A DNA stretch of 64,000 bases from Acanthaster planci (taxonomy: Eukaryota > Echinodermata > Asteroidea > Valvatida > Acanthasteridae), in the NCBI RefSeq assembly GCF_001949145.1, contig NW_019091371.1, positions 1,222,567 to 1,286,566 of the forward strand. Reading direction: 5' to 3'. Below, in pieces: positions 60,401-63,639 of this stretch (position 1 is its first letter; each line of letters opens with the position of its first letter). The position numbers and the translations under genes are program-made. The notes beneath the pieces are model-generated. The model saw nothing but the letters and a program-made list of their open reading frames with translations, was not told the origin of the DNA and ran no database searches.

Positions 60401-63400
60401 AACCTATCTAGTTTACAACAATGTTTTCACTTTGTATCTTGCTACAATTGTTTTGATAGATTATTATGTTTATGTATGTTGAAAATGTACCTCTTTGTTT
60501 TTACCTTCCCGTTTAATTACAGGTTTACTTCAGATGAACCAGGGTGCTTTTATGTCAGAGAATTTGCAGACTCAGAAGAGGAGTGTTTTCATCTTCTCAA
60601 GTGCAATACTGTACCTCCTCATAAGTTAAATTACCACAAGAGAGAGATGTACCTGGGCTCTGTGCAGCAAGGCAGTGGTATCTCTTCAACAACATCCATC
60701 AGTTTTGCTCCAATGATAGCAAGGAGGTGACATGTCCACTTCAAAGTGTTCCCTGACCACAAGCTCATACTGAGAAGTGACTCCAATGTACAAGCCAGCA
60801 TGTGGAGGAAATCATCCAAACCTGCTCTAAGTCTCCCCCTGCACCATCTTTGTGAAAGGCACTGGTATAGATCAAGGGGAAAGAACAGCCCAGTTCTGGT
60901 AGCATTTTTCACAGTGCCGAAGAAGTCTTGCATTTCAGTTTGTATGGACTCTAAAAACATTGAAATACATCATGGCCTTTCCATTTCATTGGTTCCTTTT
61001 CGTCTCTGCAGTAACTCAACTCCATCAGCTTGATTATTAGCCATCACGTCGGTGTCTCAATACCCTGATTTTTGCACATTTTAATAGCAGTGTGGTACAC
61101 TTTAACACATCGCTGGTTGAGAGGTGCATGTGAGATTCTATTATAACAACAAACTTTTCCAAGGAAAGATGGGACTGAGTTGTGGCATACAAATGATTTA
61201 TTCTGAAAGTCAGTTTGATGTCTAAAGGAAATATGAACTCAAACATTTTAAGCGATGTTTCATTCAGAATTTAAAATCACTTTGACTGAATACAAACTCT
61301 AAAGGCACAAACTCAATTTATTTCTAAAAGCATGATATGATGTATCCTAAAATGCCATTGTCTAGTGTTGGTTAAAAAACTCAAACAAAATGTAACGTGA
61401 GAAACATTACATGAAATGTGAAAAAATGTGAACGTTTGACAACTTAGTTGTTGGGTTTTGATGTTAAAAAAACTTCAGAAGTTAAATGAGCTCTTTGGTA
61501 TTGGCACATGTTATCGGTGTTCGGGCTTAAAGAAGTTTTTGGTGAGTCAATCAAATTTTACGTTGAGAAATGGTTACCCTCAGACTTTCATATACACCCA
61601 GCGAACTTTTTGTATGGTAAAGTTATTAAAAAAAATTGAAAAATCGTTCAATTTTGGTAAAATTCAGAAGTCTATTGGTGCTCTACCTACCCAAAGAGTC
61701 ACTATATGTGCAAATTTCCTATGCGCCTATAATTATTCACTGAAAAGGTTTGATCACCCGTGGTGTACCCTGACTTCCCACAATGCAATGCGGTTTTGCC
61801 GCCATGTTCCTATTTTTCTCAGCCGTAATGTAACGGACATGTCTTTTGCAGAGATGCCAACATTTAGGCGTACTTTTACAATTTTTCCTCCAATTAATAT
61901 TTTATGAACTCAATATCATTTTTTACGATATTTTCAAATCGAGGGAATTTTGTGAATAAAGTATTAAAACGTGTCTGGACTCCTGTTACTTCATATAACA
62001 TGTACCGTAAATACGTAGTTTGGTATCAGTCTATAGATTGTGCAATTTTAGCACCCAAAACTGCACATATAATCTTGTCAATCTGTCTGTAGCAGTGTCA
62101 GAAATGGCCTTACAGAACTACTGCTACTTATATTGTGTATTGCTAGTGCAGCAAAGACCTAGACAGCTCTTTATAAAGGCTCTTGCTCCATGTAACCGAT
62201 TCGGATACAGCGCTTGATTGTGCACAATCTAGCCCCTAAAATATCCCCTGGTTCCTGTGGGCAGTGCATCAACAACATACGTTTGATTGGAAACAAGCCA
62301 ACCATGCAGTCAACTCTACTCATGCTGGCACGCTACATGGATATGGAATAGGCTCAACGTATACCGGACATCATATGCCTGTTAACATTCAGCTCAGTTA
62401 TTCAACATTTATGCGCCAGAAAACATTGAAGTTTCCTAAAAACAATGGAGAAATTTCACCAGAAATTTAAGGAGTACAGCAAAAAATGGAACTTGATTGT
62501 AAAATTAGGTCGCGGTGAAATATTTGCATTGATTCTGCAACATGTGTCATTGCAACATTAACATTAACCACAGGGGGGGCGGAGTGGAGCCTAAATAGAC
62601 TATGACATCTACAAGCACAGTTAAACGAAAAAACATTGAATTTTCGTCATTAATTGGTATGTGAACATATGTATGCTTATTTTTCTGAGACATGAACAAT
62701 TTTTTTGTCTGAGGCGCGTGGCTCGTGGCAAATTCCTCTTTTTCGAGTTGCAGTACTGGCACGTCTAGTTTGGCGGTATCTTCGATTTATCGAGTTTTCC
62801 TTTTTTGCTACATGGTTCTGTGTTGATTTGATCACCTTTCCTTCCTTTTGAATAAATTTAACAGGCATGGGAATCTTTCTGGTTTAAGTGATGGAAGTCA
62901 GGGCTTCATTTATGGCTGGAACCCTGAGTGGATTTCTGTAGGCCATTGCAGTCAGAGGGCGTGGCATACTTCAAAAGTTTGCATACATCATCGAATTGTA
63001 TGACCAATCAACTATCCTATTATCTAGGCTGTACTATCATCCATTTATGTGATGTGTGTTATTACCATAAAGAATCAATCCCTGCTATTGCCACATTTTG
63101 TTTACCACTCTCACCACTCAATGCTGACTTGCACAGCCCCCAATATACACTCACTACTACCCTGCAGGGCTTATTTAGTGGTATTTCACAGGATGATATA
63201 AAACTAATAAACCCTCCAGGGGGGTTCATTTCAATTTTCATGGGATAAAGATTCAGAGAGTAAATGTCAACAGTGACACACTACTTCTGCATATATGTAT
63301 GTCATATGCATTACACAGAAGCTTTTGTCCAAGTTTCCTTTGACACTCCATTTTTTTATCTAGTGAAACATTGTTGGATAATGTTGATAGTAACTCATGC

Positions 63401-63639
63401 TGAAACTTCTTGCTTTGAATGATGCTTCATAATTCTTGTTTCTTTTACTGCTACAGGCTTGCTCTGATTGACAAGTATAACAGCGATGAAGATATATTTG
63501 TCTTTCTCTTGTCAACACGTGCTGGGGGTCTGGGTATCAATTTAACCTCAGCCAATCATGTCATCCTTCATGATATTGATTACAATCCGTATAATGACAA
63601 ACAAGCCGAGGACAGGTGTCATCGTGTTGGACAAAAGAG
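6132..63639 (+). CDS. SMARCAD1: SMARCAD1, SNF2-family chromatin remodeller (Fun30/Etl1 type), 3' end missing
   Basis: Twenty-one predicted coding exons (3,365 nt, about 1,121 residues) join in frame into a protein colinear with vertebrate SMARCAD1 (about 1,026 residues). It is a nuclear DNA-dependent ATPase that slides and edits nucleosomes in heterochromatin maintenance, replication-coupled silencing and DNA-end resection. Order: LDRFRY N-terminal motif; Ser/Asp-rich linker with PETP; a tentative first CUE-like segment; a clear CUE domain (about 375-424); a basic segment ending in a PCNA-box-like motif (about 457-466); an acidic linker; the first RecA lobe with DEMGLGKT (about 666-673), DEAH (772-775) and [11 protein letters not shown]; and the second lobe with LRLDGQT and [11 protein letters not shown] (about 1110-1120). 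The tail after VGQKR (about 60 residues in vertebrates) is off the right edge. The start is chosen at the first in-frame ATG, which precedes the conserved LDRFR. Confidence 0.95.
6453..6612 (+). repeat. Direct repeat, copy 1 of a pair (partner 6902-7066)
   Basis: CCACTGTGGCACGGACTC and the following CATCCATAGCCACACATCCG recur at 6902-7066, with further matches (CCATTTGCGTGT, GGCGCAATTT). The partner copy lies inside the inverted-repeat element at 6708-7215, so the two features form a composite structure. Confidence 0.8.
6708..7215. mobile_element. Foldback/MITE-like element with about 100-bp inverted termini
   Basis: The left terminus (CTTTAAAATAAGGTCGTTGA, then ACGTCACTTGACCC, ACGGCTGTTC and ACACGGACTGA) reappears as reverse complement at about 7098-7215 (TCAGTCCGTGT, GAACAGCCGT, GGGTCAAGTGACGT, CTACCTTAGTTTAAAG). 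The internal segment is a diverged duplicate of 6453-6612. No coding capacity is visible, so it is non-autonomous. Superfamily is not assigned. Confidence 0.75.
8085..8324. mobile_element. Small palindromic MITE-like element
   Basis: AATTCCAGAAATTAGGG at 8088-8104 has its exact reverse complement CCCTAATTTCTGGAATT at 8305-8321. Flanking portions (GTCAGATGT and its complement) extend the pairing imperfectly. It is about 240 bp and non-coding. Confidence 0.6.
9360..10510. repeat. GA-rich minisatellite spanning an assembly gap
   Basis: There are units of about 34 bp built from GGATGATGGGGAGGGG, AAGAGTAATAGATGGATA and variants. Two adjacent copies at about 9421-9488 are almost identical. The array resumes after the gap and decays by about 10510. 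The repeat probably caused the gap, and its true length is unknown. Confidence 0.85.
9524..10223. other. Assembly gap (700 N)
   Basis: A run of 700 N inside the GA-rich minisatellite. Reading frames that cross it are meaningless. Confidence 0.99.
12491..12645 (+). repeat. Tandem duplication, 80-bp period
   Basis: TGCTTGCCTCATTGTTAAAA at 12524 recurs at 12604, with ATCCC.TGACCATATAC in both copies. The second copy has an additional TACTGTACATGTACAGTA expansion. Confidence 0.75.
13640..14000 (+). repeat. Dispersed repeat A, copy 2
   Basis: Same-orientation homologue of 5209-5580 (see that entry). It includes a TACATGTAC insertion in the AATAAGACATGCC block. It is non-coding and of unknown class. 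Confidence 0.75.
14139..14297. mobile_element. Hairpin MITE with about 64-bp terminal inverted repeats
   Basis: AGGGAACGTTTCATAATT begins the element and its reverse complement AATTATGAAACGTTCCCT ends it. The arms continue through CGGTATTTACTGCGGTAC on both sides, leaving only a short central loop. Flanks ACCAATA and ACCAATC may be a degenerate target duplication. Non-coding. Confidence 0.75.
14560..14752 (+). repeat. Near-identical tandem duplication, 101-bp period
   Basis: The segment AGACGATTTACTGCCGCAGC ... GGTTGCAAAAGGTTC at 14560-14651 recurs without visible change at 14661-14752. The identity suggests a very recent duplication or an assembly artefact. Confidence 0.9.
15915..16122 (+). 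CDS. SMARCAD1: SMARCAD1 exon 2 (PETP linker)
   Basis: The acceptor is CTGTACATACAG. The translation starts [20 protein letters not shown], matching the SSVPETPD stretch of vertebrate SMARCAD1. It later has [17 protein letters not shown] and a basic RERRPPVKP end, probably disordered. The donor is AAAG/GTGAAC, phase 2. Confidence 0.85.
16198..16296 (+). CDS. SMARCAD1: SMARCAD1 exon 3 (basic linker)
   Basis: This exon follows an intron of only 75 bp, with acceptor TTGGTGTTTCAG. The translation is [20 protein letters not shown] then [12 protein letters not shown], open and Arg-rich. The donor is TCAAG/GTGGAT, phase 2. It is supported by frame continuity and splice sites; direct family similarity is weak. 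Confidence 0.72.
17285..17905 (+). pseudogene. LINE endonuclease domain fragment
   Basis: Frame-shifted fragments translate to DVHTLLDPR (LINE EN start), then [25 protein letters not shown] and [16 protein letters not shown]. After further shifts come a GDFI-like stretch, [13 protein letters not shown] and [18 protein letters not shown]. These blocks follow the order of an exonuclease-endonuclease-phosphatase LINE domain. It ends where foreign sequence begins at about 17905. Confidence 0.82.
17905..19085. mobile_element. Unclassified 1.2-kb insertion inside the LINE endonuclease
   Basis: LINE homology stops after the codons for LTNKPQ and resumes with [11 protein letters not shown], so about 1.18 kb was inserted. 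Both ends carry diverged direct-repeat-like sequence rich in GTTGCCC motifs (about 17928-18000 and 18985-19055). CAAGCC occurs at both junctions and may be a target duplication. No coding capacity was recognised. A short block (CAGTCATTTTCCTAGTTCC) also occurs inverted near 40710, so the insert is a dispersed repeat. Confidence 0.55.
19617..20842 (+). pseudogene. LINE reverse transcriptase fragment
   Basis: A 208-codon open stretch (19617-20243) encodes the fingers region ([46 protein letters not shown]). A stop at 20241-20243 and frameshifts follow, then [12 protein letters not shown] near 20339 and LQYADSAAF near 20714. The usual catalytic YADD reads YADS here, removing the second catalytic Asp. 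It ends with SAQKTEVL before the AAT repeat of the SINE. Confidence 0.88.
20849..21212 (-). mobile_element. tRNA-derived SINE, copy A (head cut by gap)
   Basis: On the minus strand the head contains a pol III B-box-like GGGTTCGATTCCC (21123-21135 reversed) and an upstream TTCTTTCCTCGCCTTCCACC tRNA-like region. The tail ends in an (ATT)n run (20849-20862). The body from about 21000 is nearly identical to 54873-55063. The extreme head lies at the gap. Confidence 0.78.
21213..21583. other. Assembly gap (371 N)
   Basis: A run of N directly beside the SINE head; reading frames across it are artefacts. Confidence 0.99.
21990..22119. mobile_element. Fragment of the GAGACC-repeat TIR element
   Basis: This has GAGACC/AAGAC direct repeats and ends in CCTACAACACTG, the same terminus as 45521-46395. 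The opposite end was not found nearby, so this is a truncated copy. Confidence 0.7.
22401..22529 (+). CDS. SMARCAD1: Tentative SMARCAD1 exon 3b (CUE-like, symmetric)
   Basis: An open 129-nt segment after TTAATTTTCTTGGACAAG translates to [20 protein letters not shown] then [23 protein letters not shown]. The pattern of a Pro pair, ILKKF and a terminal LL resembles a degenerate CUE domain, which vertebrate SMARCAD1 has twice. Phase 2 on both sides would fit exons 3 and 4. The donor (TTACA/GTTAAG) is weak, and exon 3 can join exon 4 directly in the same frame. It also breaks strict colinearity with the vertebrate order, so it may be a cassette exon or chance. Confidence 0.42.
22530..23119 (+). 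other. SMARCAD1: SMARCAD1 intron before exon 4
   Basis: 590 bp of AT-rich sequence. An open frame crossing it (22792-23304) is not in the SMARCAD1 frame and shows no known domain. I see nothing else. Confidence 0.55.
23120..23241 (+). CDS. SMARCAD1: SMARCAD1 exon 4 (acidic Ser/Asp linker)
   Basis: The acceptor is GCAATGTGTATTCCAG. The translation is [20 protein letters not shown] then [24 protein letters not shown]...DPDSDDD resembles the ASISYF...SSDSED phospho-acidic region of vertebrate SMARCAD1. The donor is TTCAG/GTATAC, phase 1. The frame joins exon 5 exactly. Confidence 0.8.
23242..24075 (+). other. SMARCAD1: SMARCAD1 intron 4
   Basis: 834 bp. It contains the minus-strand repeat fragment at 23495-23665; no other feature was recognised. 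Confidence 0.65.
23495..23665 (-). mobile_element. Fragment of the TAGAGCCA-TIR element
   Basis: In reverse complement, this matches the left 180 bp of 31381-32536, starting AGAGCCAATGATGATTTTC and continuing through GGTATTTTCCATTTTGC and AAACCATTT.CCCAACC. It is a diverged, truncated copy. Confidence 0.75.
24076..24422 (+). CDS. SMARCAD1: SMARCAD1 exon 5 (Ser-rich linker, NLS-like RRKRKRRR, first half of CUE domain)
   Basis: The acceptor is TGAATGGAATCAG. The exon encodes a Ser/Thr-rich segment, [18 protein letters not shown] (candidate nuclear localisation signal) and [16 protein letters not shown]. The last block aligns with the MFP-containing helix of the second CUE domain of vertebrate SMARCAD1 (IVLKLQKEFP). 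CUE domains bind ubiquitin-like surfaces; in SMARCAD1 they mediate partner binding. The donor is AAG/GTAAGT, phase 0. Confidence 0.9.
24423..25505 (+). other. SMARCAD1: SMARCAD1 intron 5
   Basis: 1.1 kb, largely occupied by the tRNA-derived SINE at 24862-25210; TACATGTACATGTA lies at 24727-24740. Confidence 0.7.
24862..25210 (-). mobile_element. tRNA-derived SINE, copy C (full length)
   Basis: Minus-strand orientation. The A-box-like GTAGCCTAGTGG (reverse of 25191-25202) and B-box-like GGTTTGAATCC (reverse of 25147-25157) are about 35 bp apart, as in tRNA. The tail ends in (TTA)n at 24862-24879. It is of the same general design as copies A and B but with a different body, so it may be a separate subfamily. 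Confidence 0.8.
25506..25596 (+). CDS. SMARCAD1: SMARCAD1 exon 6 (second half of CUE domain)
   Basis: The acceptor is TGCTTTTTGACAG. The translation [30 protein letters not shown] aligns with the ELREVLKEHEW...EALESLKVF half of the vertebrate CUE2. The donor is TCAG/GTACTG, phase 1. The intron splits the CUE domain after FPQLKAK. Confidence 0.88.
26933..27770. mobile_element. hAT-like non-autonomous transposon with perfect 8-bp target duplication
   Basis: The element starts CAGTGTTGTAGT and ends with the complement ACTACAACACTG-type terminus (CTACAACACTG). It is flanked on both sides by CTGTGTTC (26925-26932 and 27771-27778). Both subterminal regions are packed with GTACTCG/GTACTTG repeats in opposite orientation. 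It is 838 bp with no transposase frame. An 8-bp duplication plus CAG terminus fits the hAT superfamily. The flanking sequence is an older repeat whose uninterrupted version occurs near 39185-39280. Confidence 0.88.
30227..30690 (+). pseudogene. Decayed coding relic, probably transposon-derived
   Basis: From ATG 30227 a frame reads [20 protein letters not shown], stop, then [20 protein letters not shown] shifted frame then reads EEPYRF, stop, [18 protein letters not shown]. The acidic Ser/Asp tract followed by a PYRF.PEA-type motif recalls proteins that accompany invertebrate transposons, but I cannot name the family. Internal stops and a frameshift make it non-functional. Confidence 0.35.
31381..32536. 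mobile_element. TIR element, TAGAGCCA family
   Basis: Left end TAGAGCCAGTGATTTTCC pairs with right end GGAAAATCATTGGCTCTA (one mismatch). A second, truncated inverted copy lies at 23495-23665. It is 1.16 kb with no transposase frame, so non-autonomous. The target duplication is not clear. Confidence 0.72.
32633..32760 (+). CDS. SMARCAD1: SMARCAD1 exon 7 (basic segment, PCNA-box-like end)
   Basis: The acceptor is CCATCTCTGTTAAG. The translation is [43 protein letters not shown]. The Lys-rich KKKRRK is a second candidate [13 protein letters not shown] resembles PCNA-interacting peptides (hydrophobic, two spacers, two aromatics) but has Lys where Gln is canonical. The donor is AAAG/GTGAGT, phase 0. 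Confidence 0.88.
32761..33988 (+). other. SMARCAD1: SMARCAD1 intron 7
   Basis: 1.2 kb. A region at 33130-33560 is repetitive for GGAGGATT/AATCCTCC motifs in both orientations. Nothing else recognised. Confidence 0.6.
33989..34121 (+). CDS. SMARCAD1: SMARCAD1 exon 8 (acidic linker)
   Basis: The acceptor is GCATTTTGTTTTTTAG. The translation is [44 protein letters not shown]. The Ser/Asp/Glu-rich part corresponds to the [22 protein letters not shown] region of vertebrate SMARCAD1, likely a CK2-phosphorylated disordered linker. The donor is AATG/GTATGG, phase 1. Confidence 0.88.
34122..35718 (+). other. SMARCAD1: SMARCAD1 intron 8
   Basis: 1.6 kb. Its centre is the degenerate tandem array at 34640-35345; the rest is unremarkable. 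Confidence 0.65.
34640..35345 (+). repeat. Degenerate tandem array with E-box and CRE-like sites
   Basis: About five units (starts near 34699, 34814, 34959, 35080, 35223; spacing 115-145 bp) share GTCACGTGACTTGTCACATG, ATGACGTCATCAT, GAGGTCAAT, and a GTTTGAACCCAATCGGACA block. CACGTGAC is intact in three units. One exact TGACGTCA (35101) and several single-base variants occur. The units are diverged, so the array is old. Regulatory activity is a possibility, not shown. Confidence 0.78.
35719..35873 (+). CDS. SMARCAD1: SMARCAD1 exon 9 (pre-helicase conserved block)
   Basis: The acceptor is TTGATTTTGTCAG. The translation runs [52 protein letters not shown], closely matching the [20 protein letters not shown] ... 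ITELRPFNSWEAL block of vertebrate SMARCAD1. The donor is CTA/GTGAGT, phase 0. Confidence 0.93.
35874..37842 (+). other. SMARCAD1: SMARCAD1 intron 9
   Basis: 2.0 kb, with an assembly gap (37028-37161), a poly-A run at about 37191-37211, and no other recognised element. Confidence 0.65.
37028..37161. other. Assembly gap (134 N)
   Basis: N run flanked by ATATATAAT-type AT repeats on both sides, a likely cause of the break. Confidence 0.99.
37843..38069 (+). CDS. SMARCAD1: SMARCAD1 exon 10 (helical lead-in to helicase)
   Basis: The acceptor is AACTGTCTCACAG. The translation starts [20 protein letters not shown] and continues [30 protein letters not shown], matching the [20 protein letters not shown] and LMNKCEDISNKL blocks of vertebrate SMARCAD1. 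The donor is GACAG/GTAAAT, phase 2. Confidence 0.93.
38070..41105 (+). other. SMARCAD1: SMARCAD1 intron 10 (3.0 kb)
   Basis: Half is the hAT-like element at 38441-39979. The remainder has GGGTACC-rich motifs near 40160-40180 and 40918-40970 that could be ends of another decayed element, and a short block near 40700-40735 shared (inverted) with 18024-18050. Confidence 0.6.
38441..39979. mobile_element. hAT-like element, TAGGCTTGGGCGGTATT termini, 8-bp target duplication
   Basis: Left end TAGGCTTGGGCGGTATT and right end AATACCGCCCAAGCCTA are exact inverted copies over 17 bp. Flanks ATACTGTG (38433-38440) and ATACTGGG (39980-39987) agree at 7 of 8 positions. Subterminal ATACCGCGGTAT motifs repeat in both ends. 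At 1.54 kb it lacks an intact transposase. Internally, GACTCTCGTTATTACGAAAT at about 38948 resembles a pogo/Tigger-type terminus, suggesting a further nested fragment. Confidence 0.85.
41106..41196 (+). CDS. SMARCAD1: SMARCAD1 exon 11 (Q motif and first part of motif I)
   Basis: The acceptor is TTTTATTTCCAG. The translation is [40 protein letters not shown] is the SNF2 Q-motif region and ILADEM the start of motif I. The donor is GAAATG/GTTGGT (non-consensus beyond GT), phase 0, splitting DEM from GLGKT. Confidence 0.93.
41197..43780 (+). other. SMARCAD1: SMARCAD1 intron 11 (inside motif I)
   Basis: 2.6 kb. GTGGAACGTCGCTATAACGA near 42459 resembles a pogo/Tigger terminal repeat. No other feature was recognised. 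Confidence 0.6.
42454..42535 (+). mobile_element. Possible pogo/Tigger-type transposon end
   Basis: ACAGTGGAACGTCGCTATAA followed by CGAACGTGATGGGGTCC and GGTATAAAG has the typical look of pogo-family termini that read CAGT..AAC.TC..TATAACGAA. The opposite end was not found; this is pattern recognition only. Confidence 0.4.
43781..43880 (+). CDS. SMARCAD1: SMARCAD1 exon 12 (Walker A GLGKT, motif Ia)
   Basis: The acceptor is CTTGTTTATTTAG. The translation is [38 protein letters not shown] completes the Walker A P-loop started by exon 11, with the Lys that binds ATP phosphate. [10 protein letters not shown] is motif Ia. The donor is CTAG/GTAAGG, phase 1. Confidence 0.96.
43881..45254 (+). other. 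SMARCAD1: SMARCAD1 intron 12
   Basis: 1.4 kb. It contains a perfect 17-bp stem hairpin at 44101-44171; the rest is AT-rich with no recognised element. Confidence 0.6.
44101..44171. repeat. Perfect 17-bp inverted repeat, 37-nt loop
   Basis: GCTGATAATGACCCAAG (44101-44117) pairs exactly with CTTGGGTCATTATCAGC (44155-44171). No terminator role is expected in a eukaryotic intron. It could be a tiny foldback element or an RNA hairpin. Confidence 0.8.
45255..45390 (+). CDS. SMARCAD1: SMARCAD1 exon 13
   Basis: The acceptor is TTTTGTCATTATTAG. The translation is [45 protein letters not shown], matching [20 protein letters not shown] ... YNVIVTTY of vertebrate SMARCAD1 (motif Ib region). The donor is CACTTC/GTAAGT, phase 2. 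Confidence 0.95.
45391..46700 (+). other. SMARCAD1: SMARCAD1 intron 13
   Basis: 1.3 kb, two thirds of which is the GAGACC-repeat TIR element (45521-46395). Confidence 0.7.
45521..46395. mobile_element. TIR element with GAGACC/CAAGAC subterminal repeats
   Basis: It starts CAGTGTTGTTGATCAGACTT and ends CCTACAACACTG, so termini are near-inverted (CAGTGTTGTWG). Both ends are filled with GAGACC and CAAGAC direct repeats. Its terminus matches the hAT-like element at 26933-27770, although the internal repeats differ, suggesting mobilisation by related transposases. The immediate flanks GTACTGGT and ACCAGTAC are complementary rather than duplicated. It is 875 bp and non-coding. Confidence 0.75.
46701..46836 (+). 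CDS. SMARCAD1: SMARCAD1 exon 14 (Walker B, DEAH)
   Basis: The acceptor is TTTGATTTGTTACAG. The translation is [56 protein letters not shown] is the Walker B motif. SMARCAD1/Fun30 proteins I remember read DEGH here, so the Ala is notable. The donor is ATTAGG/GTGAGA, phase 0. Confidence 0.96.
46837..47316 (+). other. SMARCAD1: SMARCAD1 intron 14
   Basis: 480 bp, AT-rich, nothing recognised. Confidence 0.75.
47317..47451 (+). CDS. SMARCAD1: SMARCAD1 exon 15 (motif III)
   Basis: The acceptor is TCTCATTAACAG. The translation is [56 protein letters not shown] is SNF2 motif III. The donor is CTAACT/GTGAGT, phase 0. Confidence 0.96.
47452..48607 (+). other. SMARCAD1: SMARCAD1 intron 15
   Basis: 1.2 kb with no recognised element. 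Confidence 0.7.
48608..48715 (+). CDS. SMARCAD1: SMARCAD1 exon 16
   Basis: The acceptor is TTTTCAATTTTCAG. The translation is [52 protein letters not shown] is the conserved lobe 1 end of the family. The donor is CAGAG/GTCAGT, phase 0. Confidence 0.95.
48831..49722. mobile_element. TIR element with ATCATGGAGGAAGGACACA termini and TAG target duplication
   Basis: Left ATCATGGAGGAAGGACACA and right TGTGTCCTTCCTCCATGAT are exact inverted copies over 19 bp, with pairing resuming after a small offset (GGAGTT/AACTCC). TAG flanks both ends (48828-48830, 49723-49725). A 3-bp duplication would fit PIF/Harbinger-type integration, but this is tentative. It is 892 bp without transposase. A possible solo end occurs at 5575-5592. 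Confidence 0.78.
50514..50748 (+). repeat. Three-copy tandem repeat, 77-bp period
   Basis: GGAACCCTGGAGGCAAGTGG recurs at 77-bp steps (GGAGGCAAG at 50532, 50609 and 50686), with GGGAGGCCTGGTTTTGGCTG in each unit. Copies differ by a few substitutions. Confidence 0.92.
51380..51634 (+). CDS. SMARCAD1: SMARCAD1 exon 17 (inter-lobe region)
   Basis: The acceptor is TAATTTGTTAATATAG. The translation begins [20 protein letters not shown] and contains [20 protein letters not shown] and [10 protein letters not shown], matching VLKQLPPKKDRIELCAMS ... CNVMMQLRKMANHPLL of vertebrates. The donor is CTAAAG/GTAAAG, phase 0. Confidence 0.95.
51635..53920 (+). other. SMARCAD1: SMARCAD1 intron 17
   Basis: 2.3 kb, with an assembly gap at 52852-52982 whose flanks overlap, and no recognised element. 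Confidence 0.65.
52852..52982. other. Assembly gap (131 N), flanks duplicated
   Basis: The 11 bases CAAAAGATGCA (followed by G) occur immediately before and immediately after the N run, so the contigs probably overlap and the gap may be false. Confidence 0.97.
53921..54109 (+). CDS. SMARCAD1: SMARCAD1 exon 18 (start of lobe 2)
   Basis: The acceptor is CCTTGTGTGTTTTCAG. The translation is [63 protein letters not shown], nearly identical in design to the [20 protein letters not shown] ... LDSGKFRVL block of vertebrates. The donor is AAAAG/GTAGGA, phase 0. Confidence 0.96.
54110..55350 (+). other. SMARCAD1: SMARCAD1 intron 18
   Basis: 1.2 kb. It includes SINE copy B (54873-55063) and a TACATGTACATGTA run at 55258-55271. 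Confidence 0.7.
54873..55063 (-). mobile_element. tRNA-derived SINE, copy B (3'-truncated)
   Basis: Minus strand. A-box-like GGTTGGTGTAGTGG (reverse of about 55036-55049) and B-box-like GGGTTCAAATCCC (reverse of 54996-55008) are present. The body matches copy A (20849-21212) closely, including AGAGGTGGGAGGAAAACCCC and TGGAAGGCGAGGAAAGAAC. The (ATT)n tail is missing. Confidence 0.82.
55351..55469 (+). CDS. SMARCAD1: SMARCAD1 exon 19 (motif IV region)
   Basis: The acceptor is TTCATTTTTGTAG. The translation is [46 protein letters not shown] and YLRLDGQT are hallmark lobe 2 motifs. The donor is GACAG/GTACTA, phase 2. Confidence 0.96.
55523..55565. repeat. (ATTC)n microsatellite
   Basis: Imperfect ATTC tetramer run (CATTCATTTATTCATTCATT and continuation). 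Confidence 0.85.
57480..60730 (+). pseudogene. Decayed transposon-type gene with DUF7869-like domain
   Basis: Blocks in order recall invertebrate DUF7869 proteins, which accompany transposons and are of unknown function: an acidic [20 protein letters not shown] segment (57633-57890); [10 protein letters not shown]...ELGAFNEG with a donor at 57964; [20 protein letters not shown] (58550-58620); [20 protein letters not shown] and HSHYTAHV (58889-59000); [10 protein letters not shown] then [20 protein letters not shown] (to 59199, donor GTAAGT); VNILMDE, then [10 protein letters not shown] and [12 protein letters not shown] (59489-60018); [30 protein letters not shown] (to 60237); and [18 protein letters not shown] (60523-60730). 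Former introns with GT-AG borders are visible. A stop replaces Trp in APDW at 60018-60020 and at least three frameshifts occur, so it is non-functional. Confidence 0.78.
59628..60018 (+). repeat. Four in-frame tandem copies of a 102-bp unit
   Basis: Units start at 59628, 59730, 59832 and 59934 (last one slightly short). Each encodes [34 protein letters not shown] with very few changes. The 34-residue unit duplicates the core AGHTKFAPD motif of the DUF7869-like relic. Divergence is minimal, so expansion is recent relative to gene decay. Confidence 0.95.
63457..63639 (+). CDS. SMARCAD1: SMARCAD1 exon 20 (motifs V and VI)
   Basis: The acceptor is TTTTACTGCTACAG. The translation is [76 protein letters not shown] is motif [12 protein letters not shown] is motif VI with the arginine finger. 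The donor is AAGAG/GTATGT, phase 2. The expected following EVLVIKLI-type exon was not found before the window ends. Confidence 0.97.

Larger units (their letters stand above)
55470..63456 (+). other. SMARCAD1: SMARCAD1 intron 19 (8.0 kb)
   Basis: This contains an (ATTC)n microsatellite (about 55523-55565) and the decayed DUF7869-like transposon gene (57480-60730). Stretches 55600-57400 and 61030-63450 show nothing I can name; the longest frame there (61458-61907) has no recognised domain. Confidence 0.7.

Noticed and set aside
61458-61907. 149-codon open frame in intron 19
   Set aside because: No similarity I can recognise, AT-rich, no splice or promoter context; likely chance.
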